Positions 45,336 to 57,871 of a stretch of 64,000 nucleotides of DNA are shown here, piece by piece. The first letter of the stretch is position 1, and the number at the start of each line of letters is the position of its first letter. The DNA comes from Paratinospora sagittata. Its lineage: Eukaryota > Streptophyta > Magnoliopsida > Ranunculales > Menispermaceae. The notes beneath the pieces are model-generated. The model made no database searches, was not told where the DNA came from, and worked only from the letters and a program-made list of their open reading frames with translations. The position numbers and the translations under genes were made by a program. The stretch covers positions 27,434,308-27,498,307 of the forward strand of contig CM069603.1 of the NCBI GenBank assembly GCA_035771175.1. The letters run 5' to 3'.

Positions 45336-47355
45336 GGTGTTGACGTCCCACATTTCTAGGTCTTGGCCCTTAAGGTAGAACCTAATCTTGGTTTTCTAAT
45401 GAAGATAGTTGTCTCCCTTGAATAAGGGTGGCTGGTTGGTGGAGTTACCTTCTCCTGCAATCTGTACATTCTTAAAGCTTTGTCTTGCCATATTCAATCA
45501 AAGATGGTTAGATACTTTGATGTATAACCCGTTCTGATACCAAGAGGAGGTGAATTGGACACTTAACAGGTTTATACCTTTCTCTTGAAATAAATAATAC
45601 AGTAAATGTAGCAAGTTTTGGCAAAGTGTACAAAACAAAAAATAATGAACTATAAAGAATAGTACACAAGATTTATAATGGTTCGGTCGCGCCTACATCC
45701 ACTACCTAACCTCCTCAGTCAGAATTTTGTCCAAACTCCACTAAATGACCTTCTTCACATGTAAAGATCAAACCTTATATAGTTTCTCAACTTCGCAAGC
45801 TTGAGAACAACCTTAACAGTTTCTCAACTTTACAAGCTTGAGAACAACATTTATAGTTTGAGCAACACTTGCTCTATTCCAGTGACAACGGTCACCAATA
45901 TCAATGAATACAAGATTAAAATATGATTCCCTTTACTCAGAATCAAAGAGATACTTATAAAGCTTTAGATTGAACTCGAGTATTATAGTATTCAGCAAAT
46001 GATGGATAATGAAGTTCAATTGAAAAATCAGAGGTGCACAATCCTCCTTGTCGTTTCTGGAAAACTTTTGCAAATATGAAATGAAGTGCAGCGATTCCAG
46101 AGAACGTGTTTTGAAGTATTTTAAAACAAATCAGAGGTATTTGTGCAGTGATGAAGACAAGTATAACTTTCAAAAGTGATACCACAAGTGAAAACTGTTA
46201 GATATATTCGAAAATGAATTCTCAGTTTTTTGGTTTGATGTGTGTTTTGTTCTAAGGCAACACACACATATATATAGATGATAATGGCGCTTGAATTTGA
46301 TTTTCAAGAATGTTTTTGGCGCACAAAGTAATTTCAAATCAAACGGATAATTTCTTTCTCAAAGTGGATTGATTCAGTTTGTGCAATCGCAGCAGCGTCA
46401 CCTGAATCATTTGTGCATACATGAGAATAGAATGTTATGAAAAAGGTTTTAAGACGTTCTAAAGAGTTTCGAAAAGTTTTGTGCATAGAGAGTTCTGAAA
46501 AAGTTTTTCAGAAAAGGTGCATAGTCATTAGCTTTATGATAGTGTTGGATTAGCGTCATGATAGTCAGTTAGCCTCCTAACGCATAATACCAACTTTTGT
46601 CATTTTGTTCCTTGAGAGCGCTCATGTTTAATAAGCGTCCTACTGAACTGTGAAGTGAGGGCACTACTGAAATATAAGCGTCTTGACTTACTTTAAAACT
46701 TTTAAATTCGAAAGTCCTGAGGGCTTTACTATTTAGTCAATGTCTTGATGTGTTAAAAAACATTTAAGTTCAGAAAATGATTTGCGTGTTGATATTCAAT
46801 CAGCGTCTTGACAAGTTCATACGGTTGATTCGATGATGACACTAATGCATGAATAGTTTTCAACCTAGCACATTGTCAGTGTCCTAATGTATCATCAACA
46901 TCCTAACCCGATACGTGCAGGAAGGCACTGCTGAGACATTAATGTCCTAATAGACACTTAGAATCGTTTATGACATTTTTCCAAATTTTTAACACTCGAT
47001 TAAACAAGATTAAAACTCGGTATTTTGAATCAAATCGGTCATTAAAAATCCATCATGAGTGATCGAAAAAATCAACCAAAATTCGTTAAAAACAAATCGA
47101 TTAAAACATGCAATTATGCAAAGGCACGAGCACTTGCTGAATCATGTGATACCAGAGATTCTTTAATCCTATTAAGTTCTAATAACATAAAATTCTATCT
47201 TTAAACGATCATGGTCTTCAACTTGATCTTGATAGCTCTTTCACCATGCATCATCGAACCTCCATGCAATAAGATATGCAATTTGAAAGCAATATATATA
47301 ATATAGGAATATGGTTTGTAATTATCAAAATATCTTTTCTCATATATTTGGGTCA
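45336..47355 (-). mobile_element. SIRE-like copia 5' LTR with primer site and gag start
   Basis: On the minus strand an LTR (about 47355 to 45545) starts TGACCCAAATATATGAG and TTTTGATAATTACAAACC, has TATA ATTATAAATC (45671-45680) and ends CCAATTCACCTCC. The primer site TGGTATCAGAAC (45531-45542) follows. Gag then opens with ATG at 45491: MARQSFKNVQIAGEGNSTNQ and PPLFKGDNYLH, a stop, then FYLKGQDLEMWDVNTYHG. This is the usual start of SIRE/copia gag. The rest of the element is missing. Confidence 0.85.
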
Positions 47356-50300
47356 TGAGGGTAATTTGATTAACAAAGGGATCATGTCGAAAGGGAGGAT
47401 AACCCTACTGATAACAATCGGAGATTTAGAGCACAACGTCACGGTTATGACCAACTTCCTGGTAGTCAAGTACCCTACGGCTTAAAACACCATTATAGGT
47501 CGACCACTCCTCAACAACCTTAGAATTGTGGTGTCAACCTATCACTTGGCACTCAAGTTCCTAGCAGAGTGAGACGTAGGTGTAGTTAAAGGCAGCCATG
47601 AAGAATCGCAGGACTACTACGCCACCATGATGAAGAAAAAGGCAGGTCATGTCGATAGCCCCAAGGTGACAGAGGAAAACCTAGTGCAGCTGGAGATCCC
47701 AACCTGTTCAGACCTCGAACCGAGGGAGACCATTCCAGGGTTGGAGGCTAAAGGCGAATGTACGGAGATGCAAATCACTGACGACCTTTCAAAGACCGTG
47801 AAAAGGGGCACGGGCATGAGCCCGGACCTGACCGAACAGCTTGTCAGAGTGTTGCGGGAACACAAGGATGTATTCCCGTGGTCTCATGAAGACATGCCCG
47901 ACATACTGACCAATGTGATCATACATCACCTCAATGTCAACTTAGAGGCGAGAACGATCCGACAGAAAAAATGAGCTCTTAGCTTGGAAAATGCTCAAGG
48001 TCTACAAGAGGAGGTTGACAAGCTCCTAGTAGCAGGCTTTATCAGAAAGTTACTATACCCAGATTGGCTGGCCAATGTGGTTATGGTCAAGAAACTGAAC
48101 AAGAAGTGGAGGACCTACATAAACTTCACAGATCTAAAAAAAAACATGTCCAAAACACAACTTTCCCTTGCCAAGAATTGACCAGCTGGTGGATGCAACA
48201 GTCGGTCATGAGCTATTGAGTTTTAAGGATGCTTAGTCAAGGTACAACCAGGTCGTGATAGGCTCCAACGATGAGGAGAAGACCCCGTTTATCACCGACT
48301 GAGGCCTGTACTACTACAAGGTTATGCCATTCGGCCTAAAAAAATGTTGGGGCTACCTACCAGAGATTGGTCAACAAGATGTTCGCAGAAAAGATCGACA
48401 TCAAAATTGAGGTGTATGTTGACAAGATGCTGGTTAAAAGTGTGAAGGTTGGAGCTCATCCCACCGACCTGATGGATGTGTTTGGTATCCTGAGAAGAGA
48501 AGATACCACATGAAACTCAACCCAGCAAAGTGCACGTTCGGCATGAGTTTAGGCAAGTTTCTCAGTTTCTTCATAAACCAGAGAGGGATCGAGGTCAATC
48601 CAGACAAGATACAAGCCCTAATTGACATGAGTTCTCCTTGGACAGTGAAGGAAGTGCTGAGGCTCACCGGGTGCATGGCAACATTGAGCAGATTCATCTT
48701 AAAATCCACGGACAAGTGCCTTACTTTTTTCAAATTAATCAAGAAGAAGAATGTGGAATGGACTCCAGAATGTGAGAAGACTTTTCAAAACCTGAAGACA
48801 TACCTGGGCCAAGCTTCCTTACTATCCAAACCTCTACCAAGGGAAGAGCTCCTCCTTCACCTAACAGTCTCAAACTCAACATTCCACTCTTCCCTGGTGA
48901 GAAAAGAATCTGGAGTCCAAAGAGCGGTCTACTATATTAGCAAGTCATTACTCGACATAGAAACCAGATACCCAGAGATAGAGAAGCTGGTACTGGTGCT
49001 GGTCACTTCGGCTCGGAAGTTAAGACCATATTTTCAAGCCCATACCATAGTGGTTCTCACCCAACACCTTATACAACAAGGGTTCCTGAAGTCAGAGACG
49101 TCTAGGCAATTGACCAAATAAGCTATTGAGCTGAGCGAATTCAACATCGAGTATCGACTTTGGGCCGCTATTAAAGGCCAAGTACTGGCTGATTTCTTAT
49201 TAAAACTACGGCAAGCTGCTCTTCCTTTCGACTAGAAAGATGAATCAACTGCACCAGAAGTATGGAAGTTGTTTGTTGACGAATCTTCTTACAAGAAAAA
49301 AATGCAGAGCAGGGATTGTCCTAATCTCCCTAAGAAATGAGAAACACTTGTGTGTTGTTCGTTTTTATTTCCAAGCCTTTAACAACGAAGAGGAATAAGA
49401 AACACTTCTAGCAGGGTTGTCACTTGCTAACAACTGGGGGCCAGGCCACTTATCTATTCATTGTGACTCTCTCTGCTTGTGGCCGGGCATATCACTCAAG
49501 TACCAAGCTAAGGATGAAAGGATGCAGGCATACCTACATGAAACTTTGACCTTGCTTAGAAGGTCCCAAAGCTACAAAGTAACACAGGTACCAGAAGTAG
49601 ATAATGTTTTAGCCGACGCCCTGTCCAAGCTCGCTTCCTCTTCTTAGGTCGAGTTCATGATCCACGTGCCAATTGAGTTCCTACTTGCTCGGAGCATTGG
49701 AGAACCAGTTCAGATTGGTACACTTAACCAAGCCTTTTCATGGATGGACCCAATTGAGAAGTTCGTTCGTAGCAGCGAACTTTCGAATGACAAGGTAAAG
49801 GCTAGAAGGATACAGAGACAGGTTGTTTGGTATTCTTTGATAGATGACCAGCTCTATAGACGTAGCTTCACGCTACCTTACTTAAAGTGTCTTCGTGAAG
49901 AGCAGACACAACAAATTCTTGAGAAAATTCGCGCGGGCATATGCGGCTACCATTCAGGTGGAAGAGCACGTACATACAAGGTCCTCCTCCAAGGCTACTA
50001 CTGGCCCACCATACGCAAAGACTCGTTACGAAGAACTAGGATGTGCGACAGCTGCTAGAGACATGGAATTACCATCCGAGCTCCCGCCAAAAACCTCTCA
50101 CCAATTCAAAACTTGTGGCCTTTTGTTCAGTAGGGGGTGGATGTGATAGGACCCCTATCGACCTCTCGAGGACAAATCAAGTTTGCAATTGTCGTTGTGG
50201 ATTACTTTATCAAGTGGGCAGAAGCTGAACCTTTAGTGACCATTACTGAGCAGAAGATCACGCATTTCATCTGACAATCAATTTTGTGCCACTTTGGAGT

Positions 50301-50970
50301 TCCATATGTCATTATCTTAGATAATGTCAAGCAATTCGACAATGCCAAGTTTACCTCATTTTGCGAAGAGTTGAGCACTCGACATTTCTTCTCCACACCA
50401 ACTCACCCTCAGGATAATGGCTAGGTTGAGGCTGTTAACAGAATTATCAAGCACATCTTGATAGCTAGACTGGAAGAGAAAAGAAGGAACGTGGGCCGAT
50501 AACTTGCCACAAGTCTTATGGTCATACCGCATCACCTCCCGAATCGCAATAGGAGAAATACCTTTCTCCCTAGCATTCGGGATGGAAGTTGTCATCCCTA
50601 TTAAGGTTGGCATAGGACTATAAGTTTTCAAGAAAGAATGAATGCAGAAGCTCGGTGTACCGAGCTAGATTTGTTAGAGGAGAAGTGAGAACAGGCTCAA
50701 ATCAGGCTGGCAGCATACCAACAAAGAATTTCCAAGCACTACAACTCTAAAGTCAGGCACATGAGTTTCAATGTTGGGGATTTGGTGTTTCGAACGGTTA
50801 TGCTCAACACTAAAGAACCCGGATCAGGAGCCCTTGGATCGAACTGGGAAAGGCCTTACAAGATCACTATTGTACCTCAGACATGTGTGTATGAGCTTGA
50901 AGACTTAGTAGGGAGAAGGATACCAAAGCCTTGGAATGCGAAACATTTTAAGAAGTATTACCAGTAAAAG
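47356..50970 (+). pseudogene. Tat-like pol: protease remnant, RT, RNase H, integrase
   Basis: Protease C-terminal part: VTVMTNFLVVKYPTA, then IIGRPLLNNLRIVVSTYHLA (47450-47560). RT from about 47980 contains VDKLLVAGFIRKLLYPDWLA and YYKVMPFGL. The catalytic box reads VYVDKMLVKSVKV, with Lys in place of the second Asp, so it is inactive. RNase H and connection (48510-49650) include MKLNPAKCTFGMSLGKFLSF and DNVLADALSKLASSS. Integrase (49657-50620) includes GICGYHSGGRARTYKVLLQG, GVDVIGPLSTSRGQIKFAIV and a Glu region with stops. The end SFNVGDLVFRTVMLNTKEPG to KPWNAKHFKKYYQ (50761-50967) is typical of Tat. At least ten stops or shifts are present. Confidence 0.9.
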
Positions 50971-51772
50971 CAGTAGCTGAAAAGTATTTACATGTTTTTT
51001 CTACTTTATTCTTTAAGAAACCCCTTGCTACATCAATAAAATGGCTCCACATGCCTTTCCTTTCCAATCTTGGAGTTGAGAAAGCTAGAAACAAGAATCA
51101 TAGCACCTTGGGGCATCCGAACAGCTCGGCAGCCACCAAAAAAAAGTGTTCTAGCCATAGAATGCCTTGGGGGTATCTTGCAATAGCTCGGTACCCACCG
51201 AAAAGACGATCTCGATCAAAAGTGCCTTGGGGATATCGATGACTAGCATCAGTTCTATCGAGATGTGGGTTTATGCCCTTAAATTCCTTGGGGCCACAAA
51301 AACGTTTGCCACCGAGAAGAGAAATCTTTGTTGGCTTAGATGGATTGAGCAATCCCCACCTAGAAGATAAAAAAAATGCAAGCATTTGTTGGCTCACCGA
51401 CCTAACGTACCGACCAACGATTCAATATGCACAAACATTCATATTTATGACTACCGACCTAACGTCACTCTGAGCAAATCACATTTGCATAAACTCGAAA
51501 GTGGAAAATAGTGAAACAGCTTGGCACCTTATACAATGGTGTCGAGCACTTGGACCGTTGACCCCTCAGGATCAAGAATTCCAGAACATGCAAGCAAACT
51601 AAAGAAGAAGCTCTTAACGGAATGAACAGAAAAAAAAAATCATTCAAAAAATTAAAAAGGAGTTTTAAGTAGATTAAACAAAAAACAAAGGAGAAAGGCC
51701 CAAAGTATGAAGCTAAACGTCTCGAGCAGTCTACTCGTGATACAACGGCTCTAGATCGATCAGATCATCCAC
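50971..51772 (+). repeat. Tat 3' spacer with 60-bp tandem repeats
   Basis: Four imperfect units begin with TGCCTTGGGG(G/C)(T/A)ATC-like words at about 51103, 51165, 51222 and 51283; two share GCTCGG(C/T)A(G/C)CCACC. Tandem repeats between pol and the 3' LTR are common in Tat-type elements. There is no conserved sense ORF. Confidence 0.65.
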
Positions 51773-53714
51773 CTACTCGGAAGTCCCAGCTTCTTGGTCA
51801 TTAGCCCTAGTTGGCCGTTGCTCAACCTCCTCTTCTTCCTCTTCCTCCTCATCGCCACCGCCCCGCTGTTTTAACTTGGCCTGCCAGGCGTCGAACTCTT
51901 TAAAGTAAGCCGAACCCCAAAAATAATTTTTCAGGTCGGCTCAGTAATATGTTACACAAATCAACTGGAATTCCTTGGAGTCTTTGAAATCCTTGACAGC
52001 CCAAGCTTTTTCTTTCAACACCTTGGCCTTCATCGACTCCAATTGGGCACGATAGAGGTCAGCATCATCATGGGCATCTTTCAGCTTGGCATATTTCTTA
52101 CTGAGCTCGAAATCCTTCATCACGAGTTGAGTCTGAAGCTCGAAAACTTGAGCTCTAGCCTCCGCCTCCGAGGCCCGAAGCCTATTGAGCTCAGCCTCAG
52201 CATGGTGCATGGCCAAAATGGTTTGAGTAGCGGCCTGCAAAATAAGACCAAAACAAAAGTCATCAAATACCGACCACTCCAACGATAGAGGAAAGAAAAA
52301 TTCATAAGTACACATACCTCAGTGTTTTTGATAAAAGCGTTGCTAAGGCTGGAGAGGATCTGCTCATACTGGAAGTCCCTGACCTGAGCCTCTACAATGC
52401 CGACCTTCCAAGCAGAAAACTAAACCTTAGTGTAGTCAACCTCCGTGACAATTTCGCAATCATCCATCTACATTTTCTTCGCCCAGCATGCCTCGTAGGT
52501 CCCGAGCTCATAACCTTGATTCTTTTCTTCCTTGTCAGCTCAACGACCTCAGAAGGAGAAAAAACATGACCCTCGGGAGACCGCGTCGAAGAGGTTGGGA
52601 CAAGAGTCGACTGGCTGCCCGGAGTCCTGGAGGCGGCAGCAACAGCTAGCTTAGAAGTCCTGGCCTGCTCAGCCATAATGTTCCTCAGCAAGGAAGGGTT
52701 ACATGAATGTTTTCTCGCCGACCTCTTTTTTGGTGCCATTTCCAAGGCTCTTTTTTTTCTTTTTCCCTTTTCCTCCCTATTTCCTCAAGAAAACTGCAGA
52801 GTAAAAAAAAGATAAGTTATAATAGCTTGGTAACGGTAAAAACCCAGCTCGGATGTAAACAAAAGACACACTTACCACCAGAGATGAGCTTCTCAGTATT
52901 GATGAGCTGGACAGCAAGGAGGCGATCCCATGTCAAGATCTTCTTACAACTCCAAGCAAGGAATGAGAGCTTGTATGCCTCAATAACTCAGGAAAAGTCG
53001 TGTTGCCCGGTATTCTTGGGCCTCTTCCACGGCACTGCAAACACAAGTGATTAAATTAGTAATGAGCAAACCATGTACCAAACAAGAAATAAAAGAGGAT
53101 AAGGAAGGAAGCTCGATACCTAGACACCCAAATGTGGTCGGCATGATATCGACATCCTCCGCCCAAACACTGGAGGCTATGAACCAGTGATGTTTTCAGG
53201 TCTTGTTTGAGGTGGGGTTCTCAGTAATCAACAACTTCACCCTCATCCCCTGAAACCTGCTAGCATAGTACCAGCCAATGGTCTTGGGATGAGACTTCAT
53301 GCAATAGGTCAGCCTAAAGTCCTCAAAATTGTACTCTTGCCACCCTATCTCCCTCCAGAACACTATGACACTCAAAAAGGCCCTCCAGGGATTAGGGCTG
53401 AGGTAAGCAAGTGCCACACCGAATTGAGCTTAAAGCCAGCAAATCGGACGCTGAATGGGGAGCCTAAGCCTGCACATAAAGAAGTATGCATGAAGAACTA
53501 CCTCCCCCTCCTCGGGATGACTTGGTCAGTAGCCAGGAGGGGGAATCCTAAGAACTACACTGTTGGGGATGCCGAGCAAATTTCTCAGCTCTTCCAACTT
53601 AGCATCTATGATCTTAGATGGAATATGGTCGATGGTGTATTCCACCTCAACCGCCTCAGCTGCCCTTGGTGCAGAAGGTCGACCAGAAGTACTTACTTGG
53701 GAGGTACCGAGCAT
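51773..53714 (-). pseudogene. Antisense spliced gene of the Tat-like element (four exons)
   Basis: Exons on the minus strand: 53714-53120, 53034-52875, 52793-52318, 52234-51773. The introns (53119-53035, 52874-52794, 52317-52235) are 81-85 bp and begin GTATCG, GTAAGT, GTATGT and end TTTGCAG, CTCTGCAG, TTTTGCAG. Exon 1: GTSQVSTSGRPS at its start, then GEVVLHAYFFMCRLRLPI, ALAYLSPNPWRAFLSVIVFW, FRLTYCMKSHPKTIGWYYAS. It resembles the 'putative gypsy type transposon' domain (recalled as Pfam PF04195). Exon 3: MAPKKRSARKH and a Ser/Pro-rich part. Exon 4: a coiled coil (LRASEAEARAQVFELQTQL) and YFKEFDAWQAKLKQRGGGDE with an acidic end. Three in-frame stops (two TGA at likely Arg codons, one TAA) break it. 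Confidence 0.78.
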
Positions 53715-53735
53715 GGACTAGGAGCGATCGACCGC

Positions 53736-55078
53736 AAGGGGAGTAACATCTTTCGTCGTTATCTATTCATTAACTGCATCATCCATTTGTGAGTATCTGA
53801 TTTATTTGATTATCTATTCATCTTGAACTCTATATGATACTTGATCATATTATAGCTAGGCTATGCTTAACATTTTATCTCTGCCTATGCTAGTTCATAT
53901 CATGATCATGCTTACTTTAAATCATATCTATGCATGACTCATGAATATGCAAATGAATATAGGCCATGTACACAACTTTGTATCATACGCCTATATCTCG
54001 TGAAAAGAAAATTGCCTACTCATGATTATCATCTTTTGGCATTATCTCTTCATGACTTCTTGTCTTTGATGCACGCTTTTAATCTTACATCATAAATGCA
54101 TCTAACTCTTGAACATTTGATTTCTAATGATTGCATATGCTTCAAAATTATTTCTCATTAGAATCAAAATATCTAGGCTATGCTTCAATTGAAACTATTT
54201 GCCTAGTATATGAAAATGAACATATGTTGCTGTTTGAATGATATCTATGAAATTTAGCATATATTCAATATGTTTAGGCTTTGCTCTTCATCTTATATAT
54301 TTCCATGCCTAAACTATCGAAAGTCCACGACTTTCACTCTCTCATGACATTGATGTTGCTCTTCAATATTAAATCTTCTATGCATCAATTGATTGTAATT
54401 TTTGATATCTAATAGATGTCATGTACTTCAAACTATAAACTTTGCATCTTATTAGAATCATAATAGCTAGGCCTTGCTTAAATCATAAATTATTTTGCCT
54501 ATGCTATAAGTATGCTTATGCTTGACTATTTACGAATTTTAAAGCATACTATGAGTCTGGCTTGGATTGATTATCAAATTTATATTTATGTCAAGCACCA
54601 AGAGAATAATTGCCCACGTTTAAAAATTCTCTATGAGTTTATCTTTCAAAAATTCTTTTTCATTCCCTATGACTATGATTCTCGGCTACGTTAGTGTTTC
54701 AAAATCTTATAGCCTATGAATAAGTCACATTATTTCTCATTATGCTTAATGATAAGATCTGCTTCTCACATGACTAAACAGTATAGTAGAACTTACGCAT
54801 TCTCACGTACCTAACTATGACACGTCGTCATAAATCATCTTGAGGGTGAATGCATAAAGTAAGGAGGAGTCTCCATGTAAGAGGGAGCTTCGCTACTCTA
54901 CTACGTCACAAGGGGAGATCTTAGTCTCTTTTCTTCACTTTTTTTATATGATATCAAAGGGGGAGAAAAAATATAAGAAAAATAAGAGAATTAGATGGGG
55001 GAAAGAAATTCACATTGATCTTTTTGCTTAATGTGCGTAATTTTTCGATTTGTTTGCCATCATCAAAAAGAGGGAAAT
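53736..55078 (+). mobile_element. 3' internal part of a SIRE-like copia element
   Basis: AT-rich noncoding-looking sequence with four spaced copies of AGGCTATGCTT followed by TGCCTATGCTA-type words (about 53858, 54170, 54270, 54469). It ends with CCATCATCAAAAAGAGGGAAA, the usual polypurine tract of SIRE elements, just before the LTR. Gag and pol are absent. The left limit with the Tat-like element is approximate. Confidence 0.65.
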
Positions 55079-57868
55079 TGTTAATCTAAGCGGTTCATCA
55101 CTTAGCACGTCCCTAAGTATACTTGATGAAGTATATTTTGATGATCACAAACAAAATCACTTTCGATGCTAATGAGCTATATTCAAGAACCTTTCTCAGC
55201 ACCTCATGAAAGCAAAAAGCTAAAGAATGATTCGATCAAGGAACTAAAGGTCATATCAGACGTTCAAGATCGTTTCAATCAAAGGACCTCAAAGATCATA
55301 TCCTGATTTCAAAATACATCTCGAATGATTCGATCAAGCATCAAGACTACATCTTTCGATCAACGTTCAAGACATTTTGAAGACTTCATAATAAAGAGTT
55401 GGATTTAAAGATTATGAGAAAATGAGAAATACATAGTATTTAAGGTATATCTTTCTCTAATCGATATTGCTCAAACGTTTTCCAAAACCATGCACAAATT
55501 CACTTCAATATTTGCATGTTTTGATCATACACTTTACGGCATTTCAAATGATTTAATTTTTTATGTTTAATTTGAAATTTACCGAGTTTTTATTCGCATT
55601 CATTGTATTTTTAATCGCGAGTTAAAATTGTGTTTGTAAAGTCTTTCAGGACGCTAATGAGTTAGCAACGCTCTCCTGAACTTGATAAGTCAGGAAGCTG
55701 ACGATTCATTAGGACGCCGATAACATTCAAGGTTGAATTGAACTAATTCATCATGATGCTTACTTGGTAGTAGTTGTTTCACTATTAGTTAACCTCTGAA
55801 GTTGTCAAGACACCGACTCAGCATCAGCTTACTAAAAGATTTCTAAGTTCTTCAAAGAATCTATCTTTAAGGACACTGATAGTTATAAGTTGAATAAACT
55901 ATCATGATGCTACCTGGATAGGAGCGCCCTCACCTTTGGGAATCAACTTAATAACTTTCAGGACATTGATTGTCCTTCAGCGCACTTAGTTTTGTTTTTC
56001 AAATGTCTTGGAAAGTCAGGGCGCTTACATAGTTGTAGCGCCCTCGTGTTGTGTTTTATGTTTTAAAAGGTAGGATGCTTACTCTGAATTGTAGTGCCCT
56101 CACGGACTTAATTTTTTTAAAACAAAGCAGGATGCTAACTGTGCTTCAGCACCCTCAGGGTTGAGTCACTTCTGTCGCAAAGAAAGTCAGGACACTTACG
56201 AGTCAGCAGCACCCTCACTTTATTGTTCAGCAGGATAGTTATACATAATGAAGGCCCTTAAGGAACAAAACGACAAAGTTGATATTATGCGTCAAGACGC
56301 TGATTACGGAATCAAGGCTCTAATTCAAAAACCGTCACAATTCTAACAAGTACACTATATCAGTCTACCATTTCAGAACGGATTTTTGCACAAAGTCCTT
56401 TTTAGATTTATCAAAGATCTTCTCTGATACATAAATTAAGTTTTTCTAAAACTCTCATTTTTTCATGAAATCTGAAAAGAACTAGAATGTTTGTGAAAAT
56501 TACAGTTGCCATTTTCATATAACATTCTAGCCGTTGTGTATACAAGTTCACACTGTATTTGAATTTCAAATGTCTAACAACTATTGTCTACCAGATCTAT
56601 AAATACCAATACTTTGAATCAAACAACTTGCCGATAAATTTTATTGTGCCAAAAACCTTTTGACTGTTAGTCGATGTTTAATATTTCAAAATGTTTTTCA
56701 AATGCGCTAAGTTTTCAAAGTAATCTTCACCGATACTTTACTTAGTCAATAGATTTTCATATTGAGCTTCAATTATATTTTATCTTTGAAAATCTATTTA
56801 GAATTGGTTTCTACTCAAATTCTCAGCCTGTATTTATACTTATCTTCAATCATGCTGATGAAGGAATTTGAAAAATAGTTCATGAGAAATATAGTTGTAC
56901 TTGATTTCATATCTTAAGTACTGTATTGAATTATATAAATAGTTGTGTTAACTATTGAACACTGAACCATAAGTTTTCATGCTTATATACTATATCTATT
57001 TTGAAAACTGTCTCTGTCTACGATTTACACTGGTCCTGCATTTTCTACTTTAATGTTTAATTGGTATCATAATAATTTTGAAGAAGCACTTAATTGATTT
57101 GCATATCATACGTTGATCGAAATTGCACTTGAGCAATACAGAACATTGAAAAGTAAAATACTGTAAGTGTATTTCCTCTTAGCATTGCGTATTCAAATTT
57201 ATACATCCTTTTAATGTTATACAGATGAGTTTAATTGTAAAGTGTTCTACTCAGTTAGAACCAACATTATTAGTTTGTGTTGTAATGTTGGTGTGTTTCT
57301 GGATTGAAACAACCAGGACAAGTGAATGTAGTTCACTTAATGATTTCAGATTTGAAATCATGTTAAGGTTCATCTTCACTTGTAAGTAGGAAACCGATTC
57401 ATCCTCATCCCGTAAAATGATAGGTTCGTCTTTAACCTCTAAAAGGATAGGTTATTTTTTAACCTGTAAAAGAGAAACGATTTTTTCTTATCCTGCAAAA
57501 GGAAAACGGTTCTTCCTTATCCCGTAAAAGGAACATAGGTTTTTTCCTCATCTCGAAAAAAGGAAATATGGTTCATCCTTAGCCTATAAAAGGATACGTT
57601 TGCATTTAACCTGAAAAATGGCAGTTGTAACGGTTTGGTTCTCACCCGTAAGAGAATCAGTTAGTGGATTGAGAAAATCCTAATCGGGAGATTAGGTAGT
57701 GGACGTAGGTTTGGCCGAATCACTATAAATAACTTTACGTTATGCATTTTACGTTAAGGTTAGTATGTGCATTTAGTTTCAATGTACCAATGTATATCAC
57801 TAAGTTATTGAAAAAGTTTAAAATTGACCATCACACTCAATGCACCCCCCTCTTGGGTGCACCAACGC
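55079..57868 (+). repeat. SIRE-like 3' LTR, 2.8 kb
   Basis: Starts TGTTAATCTAAGCGG with TTTTGATGATCACAAAC soon after, and ends CACTCAATGCACCCCCCTCTTGGGTGCACC. AGCGCCCTC and CAGGACGCT words recur at 55645-56330. Tandem repeats of about 35 bp (GGTTCATCCTTA-type plus CCCGTAAAAGGA-type) fill 57360-57640, followed by TATA ACTATAAATA (57723-57732). It shares this order with the LTRs at 0 kb and 45.5 kb. Confidence 0.8.
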
Positions 57869-57871
57869 AAA

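Larger units (their letters stand above)
35906..53735 (+). mobile_element. Tat-like Ty3/gypsy element, twice interrupted, no 3' LTR seen
   Basis: Plus-strand parts in order: 5' LTR (35906-36624), primer site, gag (36677-37709), [Tekay-like element 37710-45135], gag zinc knuckle (45136-45335), [SIRE-like fragment 45336-47355], protease, RT, RNase H and integrase (47356-50970), a repeat-bearing spacer (50971-51770), and an antisense gene (51773-53714). The zinc knuckle is rejoined in frame when the Tekay-like element is removed. Sequence between knuckle and protease, including the DSG-type active site, is missing, so a deletion accompanied the SIRE insertion. The 3' LTR was not found; sequence after about 53.74 kb belongs to a copia element. 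Confidence 0.82.

Noticed and set aside
52043..53054. Plus-strand ORFs in the Tat 3' region
   Set aside because: They are mirror frames of the antisense spliced gene, which has family motifs and splice borders.
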